A stretch of 15,030 nt of DNA, taken from assembly GCA_027488715.1 (NCBI GenBank), contig JAIYBD010000011.1:1-15030 (forward strand). Reading direction: 5' to 3'. The position numbers and the translations under genes are program-made. How positions within the stretch are numbered: the first letter of the stretch is position 1; each line of letters begins with the position of its first letter. This DNA is from Bacteroidota bacterium (GTDB lineage: Bacteria > Bacteroidota > Bacteroidia > UBA7662 > CANHCV01). Positions 6,317 to 13,814 of this stretch are shown here, piece after piece. The notes under the pieces are model-generated. The model made no database searches. It saw only the letters and a list, made by a program, of their open reading frames with translations, and was not told where the DNA came from.

Positions 6317-7381
6317 ATGAAACGGATTCTCATCACCGGCGGTTGCGGGTTTGTAGGCGCAACGTTAGCGACGTCTTTCAAAACCAAATACCCCGATTAT
6401 CACATCATCGCCTTCGATAACCTGAAACGACGTGGTTCTGAGTTGAATATTCCACGACTTAAAGCGATGGGAATTGAATTCGTGCATGGAGATATCCGCA
6501 ACGCCGAAGATTTTCACGACCTTCCCGAAGTGGATTTGGTGATTGAAGCCGCGGCTGAGCCTTCGGTTCTTGCCGGTTTGGAAGGAAGCACGGGCTATCT
6601 TCTGAATACCAATTTGCAAGGAACTATTCATTGCCTCGAGTACGCCCGCAGGTCAAAAGCCCAATTCATCTTTCTATCAACCAGTCGAATTTACCCGATG
6701 ACGACCATCGACCAAATTCGTTACCGGGAAGATGCCACCCGATTTGTTTTGGAAGAAAACCAAACCATCCCCGGTGTTTCTCCACTTGGATTGTCGGAAC
6801 AGTTTCCTCTTGAAGGCTCCCGATCGCTTTACGGGGCCAGCAAGCTGGCATCGGAACTCATGGTCACCGAATACGACGCGCTTTTGGGCGTTCCTGCTGT
6901 GATCAACCGTTGCGGGGTGATTACCGGCCCGTACCAAATGGGCAAGGTGGATCAAGGCGTGGTGGTGTTGTGGGTTGCCAAACATTTCTGGAATCAGAAA
7001 TTGGGTTACTTCGGCTACGGTGGTACCGGAAAACAAGTTCGCGATATGTTGCATGCCGATGATTTGTTCCGTTTGGTCGATTGGCAAGCTCACCATTTGA
7101 ACGAAGTTCGCGGACAAATTTTCAACGCCGGAGGCGGACCGGAAGTGAGCGTTTCTTTGCTCGAGCTGACCGCACTTTGCGAAGAAATCACCGGAAATAA
7201 AATTGAAATTCAACGGGTTGCAGAAACAAGAGCAGCCGATATCCCTTGGTACGTAACCGACAATTCTAAGATTACGAAAACCATGGGATGGAAACCCGAA
7301 AAAACACCGAAAGATATTATCTTTGACATTTACAACTGGATTCGTGAAAACGAATCTGCCTTAAAACCCATTTTAGGTTAA
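6317..7381 (+). CDS. NAD-dependent sugar-nucleotide epimerase, CDP-tyvelose epimerase-like
   Basis: This 354-residue extended short-chain dehydrogenase has the Rossmann motif TGGCGFVG (7-14), FDNL (33-36), HGDIRN (57-62), the serine/threonine STS (121-123) and the catalytic pair Y172-x-x-x-K176 in LYGASK. The segments GKQVRDMLHADDL (238-250) and FNAGGG (269-274), with a following SLLEL, resemble CDP-paratose 2-epimerase (TyvE/RfbE), which inverts C2 of a CDP-3,6-dideoxyhexose. The actual nucleotide sugar here is unknown, and the upstream CDP-dideoxysugar genes are not in the window. The start is set by TGGCGFVG beginning six residues after this Met. An upstream extension to 6206 would run through the tRNA and terminator and is rejected. 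The next epimerase gene begins 6 bases after the stop. Confidence 0.88.
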   Translation: MKRILITGGCGFVGATLATSFKTKYPDYHIIAFDNLKRRGSELNIPRLKAMGIEFVHGDIRNAEDFHDLPEVDLVIEAAAEPSVLAGLEGSTGYLLNTNLQGTIHCLEYARRSKAQFIFLSTSRIYPMTTIDQIRYREDATRFVLEENQTIPGVSPLGLSEQFPLEGSRSLYGASKLASELMVTEYDALLGVPAVINRCGVITGPYQMGKVDQGVVVLWVAKHFWNQKLGYFGYGGTGKQVRDMLHADDLFRLVDWQAHHLNEVRGQIFNAGGGPEVSVSLLELTALCEEITGNKIEIQRVAETRAADIPWYVTDNSKITKTMGWKPEKTPKDIIFDIYNWIRENESALKPILG

Positions 7382-7387
7382 TTCGAT

Positions 7388-8449
7388 ATGAAAATTTGCT
7401 TGGTTACCGGTTCAGCCGGACTCATTGGAAGTGAAGCGGTTCGATTTTTCTCGGATAAATTCGATCTCATCGTCGGAATCGACAACAACATGCGCGCCTA
7501 CTTTTTTGGCGATAACGCTTCCACCGAGTGGAACCGCAAACAATTGGAAAATCAAGTCAGCAACTACACCCATCGCAACGCCGATATTCGCAGCTACGAA
7601 GCCTTGGAAGTCATCTTCAAAGAATTCGGAGCCGACATCGACCTGATCGTGCACACCGCAGCTCAGCCCTCCCACGATTGGGCAGCGCGGGAGCCGCTTA
7701 CCGATTTCGGAGTGAACGCTACCGGCACGGTGAACATGCTCGAACTCACCCGTCACCATTGCCCCAAGGCGGTGTTCATCTTCACGTCAACCAATAAGGT
7801 TTACGGCGACACCCCGAACTACCTTCCCTTGGTAGAATTGGAAGACCGGTGGGAAATTGCGGAATCTCATCCGTATTTCACCCACGGAATCGACGAAAAC
7901 ATGTCGATTGACCACAGCAAACACAGTTTATTCGGCGCTTCCAAAGTGGCGGCCGACGTGATTGCCCAAGAGTACGGCAAGTACTTCGGCATGAATGTGG
8001 GCGTTTTCCGCGGCGGCTGTTTAACGGGACCTCAACACAGCGGAACCCAGTTGCACGGATTTTTGAGTTACCTCATGAAATGTGCCATTACGGGCGATCA
8101 TTACACTGTTTTTGGCTACAAAGGAAAACAAGTTCGCGACAACATTCACTCCTGGGATTTGGTGAACATGTTTTGGCATTTTTACCAAAATCCACGTCAA
8201 GGAGAAGCTTACAATGCCGGGGGCGGACGTCACAGCAATTGCTCCATGAAGGAAGCCATTGCCGTTTGCGAGAAGATCACCGGCAAACCCATGAACTATT
8301 CTTACACCGAAGACAACCGCATTGGAGACCACATTTGGTACATTTCCGATGTTCGGAAGTTTAAAAACGATTATCCTTCTTGGGATTATCGCTACAATTT
8401 GGAAGATATCTTATCTCAAATTCACGACAGCATGTCGTCTCGAGTATGA
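7388..8449 (+). CDS. Second CDP-paratose epimerase-like SDR, with Phe at the catalytic Tyr position
   Basis: This 353-residue extended SDR is a distant paralogue of its upstream neighbour. It has TGSAGLIG (7-14), VDN-like GIDNN (30-34), HTAAQPSHDW (89-98), TSTNKVYGD (133-141) and YKGKQVRDNIHSWDL (244-258) with NAGGG (276-280). STNKVYGD and GKQVRD are strong links to the CDP-paratose/tyvelose 2-epimerase group. At the YxxxK site it reads FGASK (182-186), with codon TTC for Phe182 and Lys186 kept. From memory, F at this position may be normal for this subfamily rather than a defect. A long insertion (about 145-175) lies before that motif. The gene overlaps the following glycosyltransferase in an ATGA junction (8446-8449), which points to tight translational coupling. 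Confidence 0.87.
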   Translation: MKICLVTGSAGLIGSEAVRFFSDKFDLIVGIDNNMRAYFFGDNASTEWNRKQLENQVSNYTHRNADIRSYEALEVIFKEFGADIDLIVHTAAQPSHDWAAREPLTDFGVNATGTVNMLELTRHHCPKAVFIFTSTNKVYGDTPNYLPLVELEDRWEIAESHPYFTHGIDENMSIDHSKHSLFGASKVAADVIAQEYGKYFGMNVGVFRGGCLTGPQHSGTQLHGFLSYLMKCAITGDHYTVFGYKGKQVRDNIHSWDLVNMFWHFYQNPRQGEAYNAGGGRHSNCSMKEAIAVCEKITGKPMNYSYTEDNRIGDHIWYISDVRKFKNDYPSWDYRYNLEDILSQIHDSMSSRV

Positions 8450-9186
8450 AGTTGAGCATTGTCATTCCCGCCTACAACGAATCGGAATCGATCGTTGAAA
8501 CCTTGGAGAAGTTCTACGAAGAACTTCAACGGGAAGGGATTGACCACGAAATTTTGGTGGTGAACGACAACTCCAAGGACGATACCTTGTCCGTTCTTGA
8601 ACGGATGTCGGCCAGCATTCCCACCTTGAGGTACGTTACCAACCCTCCTCCCCACAACGGATTTGGGTATGCTGTTCGAAAAGGGTTGGAATCGTTTTCG
8701 GGCGATTGCGTTGCGGTGGTGATGGCCGACATGAGCGACGACCCGAAGGATGCGGTGAAGTACTACCGCACCATGTTGGAGGGCAACTTCGACTGCGTTT
8801 TCGGCAGCCGATTCATCAAAGGTGGGAAAGTTTACGACTATCCCCGCCATAAATTGATCCTCAATCGAATAGCGAACACCATCGTTCGTTTCACCTTCGG
8901 AATTCGTTACAACGACTGCACCAATGCGTTCAAGTTGTACAAAAAAGAAACCATCGATGGCATCAAGCCATTTTTGTCGCCTCACTTCAATCTTACGTTG
9001 GAGCTGCCTTTAAAAGCCATTGTTCGGGGTTATTCGTACACCGTGGTTCCCAATTCGTGGACCAACCGAAAGTTTGGGGTGAGCAAATTAAAAATCAGAG
9101 AGATGGGAAGTCGCTACTTCTTCATCATGATGTATTGCCTGATCGAAAAATTCTTCGCTCGGGGAGATTTCAAAAAGAAGTATTAA
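8446..9186 (+). CDS. GT2 glycosyltransferase, dolichol/polyprenol-phosphate mannose synthase-like
   Basis: This 246-residue GT-A enzyme opens with SIVIPAYNESESI (4-16) and VVNDNSKDDT (38-47). The nucleotide-metal site is MADMSDDP (93-100). FGSRFIKGGKV (119-129) and NDCTNAFKLYKKE (157-168) correspond to the GSRYVKGG and TDLTGSFRLY blocks of DPM1. Those enzymes transfer mannose or glucose from GDP/UDP-sugar to polyprenyl phosphate at the cytoplasmic face. There is no large C-terminal membrane domain; only the segment near 223-236 is hydrophobic, as in soluble-type DPM1. The start at 8446 was chosen because the GT2 fold begins at MKLSIVIP and because it forms an ATGA overlap with the epimerase stop. 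An upstream in-frame ATG at 8380 would lie well inside the epimerase. It is probably the carrier-charging step for the next gene. Confidence 0.88.
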   Translation: MKLSIVIPAYNESESIVETLEKFYEELQREGIDHEILVVNDNSKDDTLSVLERMSASIPTLRYVTNPPPHNGFGYAVRKGLESFSGDCVAVVMADMSDDPKDAVKYYRTMLEGNFDCVFGSRFIKGGKVYDYPRHKLILNRIANTIVRFTFGIRYNDCTNAFKLYKKETIDGIKPFLSPHFNLTLELPLKAIVRGYSYTVVPNSWTNRKFGVSKLKIREMGSRYFFIMMYCLIEKFFARGDFKKKY

Positions 9187-9191
9187 GTTTG
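9184..9191 (+). promoter_or_regulatory. Candidate internal promoter (-7 TAAGTTTG) for the DUF2723 gene
   Basis: This exact TAnnTTTG match begins at the TAA stop codon of the glycosyltransferase gene. Transcription would start near 9196, giving an A-rich leader of about 14 bases. No -33 TTG is at the expected place, so it may supplement read-through from the operon. Confidence 0.35.
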
Positions 9192-9209
9192 AAAAAGTAA
9201 AATAACGAT

Positions 9210-12200
9210 ATGACTGGATTCAACCGTTTAAACAACATCGTAGGCTGGCTGGTATTTTTAGTGGCCGCCACCACCTACACCCTTACATTGGAACCCACGG
9301 CAAGCTTTTGGGATTGCGGTGAGTTTTTGTCGGCCGCTTACAAATTGCAGGTGGTTCACCCTCCCGGTGCGGCCTTCTTCCTTACCTTGGGTCGTATTTT
9401 CACCTTGGGCGCTGATCCGGCCGATGTGGCTTGGCGGGTCAACTTCATGAACGGTTTGGCTTCGGCCTTTTCGATTCTGTTTTTGTTTTGGACCATCACG
9501 GCCATCGCTCGAAAAATCATGATGAAAGATGAAAGCGATGCCTCCAACATGGGCAAAATCATTGCTGTTTTGGGTGCAGGTGCCGTTGGTGCTTTATGTT
9601 ACACCTTTACCGATTCGTTCTGGTTCTCCGCTGTAGAAGGCGAGGTTTATGCTTTATCGAGCATGACCACCGCTTTGGTGTTTTGGTTGATTTTCAAATG
9701 GGATCAGCATGCCGATGAAGCGGATTCCGATCGTTGGTTGATTCTTTTGGCGTTTTTGATGGGTATTTCTGCTGGAATTCACTTGTTGAATTTGCTTTGT
9801 ATCCCTGCCATTTGTTTCGTTTACTACTTGCGTCGTTACACCTTTAGTTGGGTGGGTTTATTGAAAACCTTTGCTTTAGGTTGCGTTATTTTGGTTTTCA
9901 TTCAAATTGGGGTTATTGCTAAAATCCCTTCGTTGGCGGCGTATTTCGACCGTACGTTTGTAAACTCTTTCGGCACCGAACGCGGCGCCGGATCGGTTTT
10001 CTTCCTGGTTATTTTGGGCATCATCACCGCAGCAGGATTGTGGTGGACCCAGCGAAAAGCCAACGGCTGGTGGAAAACCGGTTTCTTGATGTTCGCCTTC
10101 ATCTTGATCTCCTACTCTTCTACATTTGTGGTGGTGATTCGCTCCAAAGCCAACCCCAGCATCGACATGAACGATCCCGAGGATCCGTACTCTTTGGTGT
10201 CCTACATCAATCGTGAGCAATACGGCGACGTTCCTTTGCTTTCAGGTCCCTACTTCAATGCGGGAGAACCCATCGAACAAAAGGAAGGACCAAAAAAATG
10301 GAGATGGGATGCCTTCTCCAAGAAATACGTTCAAATGGATGGAGATCCCATCTACAAATATGATCCTAAAAAATCAACCATTTTCCCTCGTATTTACAAG
10401 CGTGCTGGAACCCAAGAACGCCATTTGGTGTATTACGAGAATTTTACCGGCATCAAGCGCGACGATCCCCGCAAGCCAAGCTGGGTAGCCGATAACTTAG
10501 GCTTCATGTTCTCGTACCAATTGGGAACGTTGTGGTTCCGCTACTTCATGTGGAATTTCACCGGTCGCCAAAACGATATTCAAGGGCACGGACCGGGTTG
10601 GTTCAACTACCAGAGGGAAGGAAACTGGATTTCCGGAATTCCGGCGTTGGACAATACGTTGAATCCACACGTAGAAAACCAAAACAATCTTCCTGAAAGC
10701 GCCACCAGCAACTGGGGTCGAAATACGTATTTCTTCCTTCCTTTGTTGTTCGGTATTTTAGGCATGATTTTCCATTTCAGAAAAGATCGAAAAATGGCCA
10801 TCACCGTGTTGAATTTATTTGTTCTTACCGGAATTGCCATTAACCTTTATCTGAATCCCGATCCCGTTCAACCTCGTGAGCGTGACTACGTTTACGTGGG
10901 TTCGTTCTACGCTTTCGCCATTTGGGTAGGCTTGGGCGTATTGATGTTGGTGGATTTCTTAATGAAGAAGATGGATGGAAAGATGGCCGCTACTTTGGCT
11001 ACGGTAATCGGAATTTTAGCTGTTCCCACCATCATGGCGAGTCAAAACTGGAACGACCACGATCGTTCCGATAAGTACACGGCCCGCGATTTTGCGATTG
11101 ACTACCTCGAAAGCTGCGCGCCGAATGCGATTCTCTTCACCATGGGCGACAACGATACGTATCCGTTGTGGTACGCTCAGGAAGTGGAAGGCATTCGAAC
11201 CGACGTGCGCATCATCAACCTAAGTTTGTTGGGTACCGATTGGTACATCAATCAAATGCGGGAGCCGGTGAACGGACATCCTGGATTAAAAATGACGCTT
11301 CAACCGCAGCAAATTGTTCAAGGAAACCGCGATTACGTTCCCGTGGTTCCAAGTTTGCAACAGTTGGCCAACAACCGATTTGAATTGAAAGACGTGATGA
11401 ACTTCATCGCTTCCGATAAAAATCAGGAATTCGGCATTCAGATTCCTTTCTTACCGAGCCAGAAGCTGCGCATTTCGGTAGATACCGTTGCTGCCATCAA
11501 AAACGGCTGGGTAACCGAGCGTTTCCGTCCTTACATAACTCCGGCTATGGAGTGGGATGTGCCCAAACAGTACTTGTTCAAGAACGATTTGGCCATGTTC
11601 GACATCATTGCCAACAACATGGAAAGACCGATTTATTTCACCGTGAGCATGCCAACGGAGCAGTATTGCGGTTTGCAGAAATACTTCCAGGTGGAAGGGT
11701 TGACGTATCGTTTGGTACCGGTAAATTACCAAGCACCACAGGGTGAAATTGGTTTGGTGGAACCCGATTTGATGTACAACAACATGGTGAAGAAATTCGT
11801 TTTCGGAAACATGAACGGCAAAAAGCACGGCCCCATTTACATCGATCCTGAGACGTTGCGCATGACCATTAACCTCCGTCAGAATTACGTTCGCACGGCG
11901 GATGCCTTGATCAACATTGGCGACAAAGCCCGTGCGCTTCAGGCCTTGGATAAAATGGAAGAGGAAATGCCTCACCCCATTATTCCGATGGATGGTCGTT
12001 TGGTTCTTCGCCAAGTGGATGCTTTGTACCGAGCTGGCGGCATGGACAAAGCCCAGAAGAAGATCGAAAGTTATTGGGATTGGATTGGAAAGGATTTGAC
12101 CTATTACGGTACGGCCTCCATGAAAGACCAAATGGAGATTTACAAAGATGAAATCAATCTTCAGAATTACATCATGAACAGCATGTTGCAAATGATGGAG

Positions 12201-12293
12201 ATGAATGGTCAGAAAGCGAAAGCGGATGTCCTTCGTTCGAAGATGAACGGATGGATGGGAAAGCTTACGGCGGCCATCAATCAACAACAATAA
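9210..12293 (+). CDS. DUF2723 membrane protein, putative GT-C protein O-glycosyltransferase
   Basis: This 1027-residue protein has an N-terminal membrane domain with about 11-12 hydrophobic helices (about 9-28, 80-105, 115-137, 148-165, 177-208, 214-240, 261-280, 286-308, 505-525, 530-550, 565-588 and 592-610). A large loop sits at about 309-500. A soluble C-terminal part of about 400 residues includes TPR-like helical pairs near 900-985. The first extracytoplasmic loop holds FWDCGEF (33-39) and VVHPPGAAFF (48-57), the DUF2723 signature, with D35/E38 placed like the acidic catalytic residues of GT-C enzymes. Human TMEM260 has this domain and is a protein O-mannosyltransferase. The role here is inferred, helped by the adjacent DPM1-like gene. 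The length is usual for Bacteroidetes members. The gap to the upstream gene is 23 bases, and a strong terminator follows. Confidence 0.85.
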   Translation: MTGFNRLNNIVGWLVFLVAATTYTLTLEPTASFWDCGEFLSAAYKLQVVHPPGAAFFLTLGRIFTLGADPADVAWRVNFMNGLASAFSILFLFWTITAIARKIMMKDESDASNMGKIIAVLGAGAVGALCYTFTDSFWFSAVEGEVYALSSMTTALVFWLIFKWDQHADEADSDRWLILLAFLMGISAGIHLLNLLCIPAICFVYYLRRYTFSWVGLLKTFALGCVILVFIQIGVIAKIPSLAAYFDRTFVNSFGTERGAGSVFFLVILGIITAAGLWWTQRKANGWWKTGFLMFAFILISYSSTFVVVIRSKANPSIDMNDPEDPYSLVSYINREQYGDVPLLSGPYFNAGEPIEQKEGPKKWRWDAFSKKYVQMDGDPIYKYDPKKSTIFPRIYKRAGTQERHLVYYENFTGIKRDDPRKPSWVADNLGFMFSYQLGTLWFRYFMWNFTGRQNDIQGHGPGWFNYQREGNWISGIPALDNTLNPHVENQNNLPESATSNWGRNTYFFLPLLFGILGMIFHFRKDRKMAITVLNLFVLTGIAINLYLNPDPVQPRERDYVYVGSFYAFAIWVGLGVLMLVDFLMKKMDGKMAATLATVIGILAVPTIMASQNWNDHDRSDKYTARDFAIDYLESCAPNAILFTMGDNDTYPLWYAQEVEGIRTDVRIINLSLLGTDWYINQMREPVNGHPGLKMTLQPQQIVQGNRDYVPVVPSLQQLANNRFELKDVMNFIASDKNQEFGIQIPFLPSQKLRISVDTVAAIKNGWVTERFRPYITPAMEWDVPKQYLFKNDLAMFDIIANNMERPIYFTVSMPTEQYCGLQKYFQVEGLTYRLVPVNYQAPQGEIGLVEPDLMYNNMVKKFVFGNMNGKKHGPIYIDPETLRMTINLRQNYVRTADALINIGDKARALQALDKMEEEMPHPIIPMDGRLVLRQVDALYRAGGMDKAQKKIESYWDWIGKDLTYYGTASMKDQMEIYKDEINLQNYIMNSMLQMMEMNGQKAKADVLRSKMNGWMGKLTAAINQQQ

Positions 12294-12309
12294 GGGCGAA
12301 TGCCCATCG

Positions 12310-12348
12310 AACCACAAAGGCGAGCTTCGGCTCGCCTTTGTGGTTTTT
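12310..12348 (+). terminator. Strong terminator with C(UUCG)G tetraloop
   Basis: A perfect 16-base stem (12310-12325 with 12330-12345) closes a TTCG tetraloop between C and G, a very stable hairpin. It runs into five T residues (12344-12348). It ends the epimerase-DUF2723 transcription unit. It abuts the stop codon of the convergent outer-membrane protein gene (12347-12349), so it may also stop that transcript, although no T-run follows on the minus strand. Confidence 0.93.
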
Positions 12349-13798
12349 AGAATGGCCGCATCTTCAAAGAGATGTGCAAACGATTTTGCCAACCGCCCTC
12401 CCGAAATGCAGCTCCCCAATACAAACCCAACCATCCTTGCGGAATTTGCAATTGGGTTCCCAAGGCTCCACTGAAGATCGATATCGCATCTGCTTTTCCC
12501 GCTTGTAGTTGTAGGGAAGCAAAGGACGTGGACTCGAAGTACCACCGTTGTTCCAGTTGCAGCCATCCCCAACTTTTTACCGTGAGCTGCCCTTCATCCA
12601 ACCCTTTCCAGGTATCCATTCCGCCTACCCGAAGTTCCTCCAGCGGCAAACCGCGCAATCCCATGCTTCGAAATTGAATCCCTGTTTTCCAATAGGTGTT
12701 CCAGCTCCAAATTCGATGCACTTTGACGTTCCATTGCGAACGAGGCCCGGCAGTCCAAACTTGTGCTTGCATTTCTCCACCTTGGCTGCGGAAAGGATTC
12801 CAAAAATCCCAACTCCATTTTAGTCCGATGGGAAAATACCTGGTCAACGTGTCGGGAGTGGTCCATGAGCGTTGGCCCACCGTAAAACGAAGGTATTGTT
12901 GGGGAGAAAACAGGAATTCAACTCCACCTTGGAGGTCGCTCATCAATTGAGAAGTATCGCGCCGGTAGGTATTTCCTTGAAAGCCAAGTCCGATTGGCGC
13001 ATAGAATAAGCCAGATTTTCTCCATTCCAGCTGCATTTGCGTTGCTTGTTGCAAGCCCCGAAAACCAAAATCCAACTCCCCTCCCCGCTTCAGCCAATTG
13101 GCCCCGTGGGCTTGGAATTCTCCGGTAATTTGAACCACGTTGCGTCCATCGGGCAGGAGGTTATTGGCGAGGGCCAACATTCCATCGAACACGTTCACCT
13201 TGCGTTGTGCCAGGAACAGCCGAAGGCGAAGCGAATCATTTTCGGTGATCCACTGGGGGGGGCTGGTTTGTTCGATGAAGGAAAGGGATTGAAGTTGTTG
13301 TGCCGCTTTTTTCCAAACCGTGGTTGACACGGGTTTTCCAGGTTTCAACCGCATTTGCCGCTGCAACCATGACGGATTTACCCATTGCGCTGCGGCACCA
13401 ACGTCGATTGACCCCATGACCGACAAGGAACCGGAATCGATGTTCACCCATCGCAGCAGGGTATCGTTCTTCCACGCCCAAATTTGATAGTTGGCAGAGG
13501 CATTCCAATAGCCGCGATCGCGGTAGGTTGATAGGTTTTCGCCCGTGTCGATGGTGGGAATGGCTGGTCCGGGAAGGAGGAACCATTGGAAAGGTTGGGA
13601 TGAGTCGAGGGATGCGGTGTAAAATCTATTCCCGCGCAAGCTGTCGAGGGCAAATTGAACGTAATCGATAGCGCGGGGAACATCGTTCGAGAATTTGCAT
13701 CCCCAAACCTTGGTTGAATCTTTGAAACAAATGCGAATGGGTTGGGCATAGGCGCCCGTGCATCCTAAAAAAAACACTAATTTTACCCAAAGTTTCAC
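12347..13798 (-). CDS. Outer-membrane beta-barrel protein with Omp85/TamA-like features
   Basis: This 483-residue protein has a signal peptide (likely cleavage after Ala18, AYA-Q) and ends in phenylalanine after alternating hydrophobic residues (LHISLKMRPF), the usual outer-membrane barrel end. An N-terminal region (about 20-200) has POTRA-like stretches, for example LRGNRFYTASLDS (54-66) and LKPGKPVSTTVWKKAAQQLQSL (151-172). A barrel of many short aromatic strands follows. ELRVGGMDTWKGLDE (388-402) resembles the Omp85 GG-x-x-x-x-RG[F/Y]-x-E motif, with Lys and Leu replacing Arg and Phe/Tyr. It may be a minor Omp85-like assembly or transport protein, or another barrel family. The start is GTG at 13798, giving a good signal peptide, with a perfect TACCTTTG element ending 4 bases upstream. 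It is divergent from hemW. Confidence 0.7.
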   Translation of the reverse strand: MKLWVKLVFFLGCTGAYAQPIRICFKDSTKVWGCKFSNDVPRAIDYVQFALDSLRGNRFYTASLDSSQPFQWFLLPGPAIPTIDTGENLSTYRDRGYWNASANYQIWAWKNDTLLRWVNIDSGSLSVMGSIDVGAAAQWVNPSWLQRQMRLKPGKPVSTTVWKKAAQQLQSLSFIEQTSPPQWITENDSLRLRLFLAQRKVNVFDGMLALANNLLPDGRNVVQITGEFQAHGANWLKRGGELDFGFRGLQQATQMQLEWRKSGLFYAPIGLGFQGNTYRRDTSQLMSDLQGGVEFLFSPQQYLRFTVGQRSWTTPDTLTRYFPIGLKWSWDFWNPFRSQGGEMQAQVWTAGPRSQWNVKVHRIWSWNTYWKTGIQFRSMGLRGLPLEELRVGGMDTWKGLDEGQLTVKSWGWLQLEQRWYFESTSFASLQLQAGKADAISIFSGALGTQLQIPQGWLGLYWGAAFREGGWQNRLHISLKMRPF

Positions 13799-13802
13799 CT
13801 TT

Positions 13803-13810
13803 CAAAGGTA
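13803..13810 (-). promoter_or_regulatory. -7 element TACCTTTG, 4 bases before a GTG start
   Basis: This exact TAnnTTTG match on the minus strand is followed by AAAG and then GTG at 13798. It is the third case in this window of the -7 box ending exactly 4 bases before a start codon. No -33 TTG is seen upstream, a region that lies inside hemW. Confidence 0.45.
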
Positions 13811-13814
13811 CGTT

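Noticed and set aside
8380..8445. A 22-residue extension of the GT2 glycosyltransferase
   Set aside because: It lies inside the epimerase gene and precedes the conserved fold start. The ATGA overlap at 8446 is the natural start.
12294..12305. Small GGGC-GAAT-GCCC hairpin after the DUF2723 stop
   Set aside because: It has a four-base stem and no T-run, and the far stronger hairpin at 12310-12345 explains termination.
11451..12572. A 373-residue open frame on the minus strand
   Set aside because: It lies opposite the DUF2723 gene and crosses its terminator into the next gene, with no recognisable domain. It is a shadow of well-supported coding sequence.
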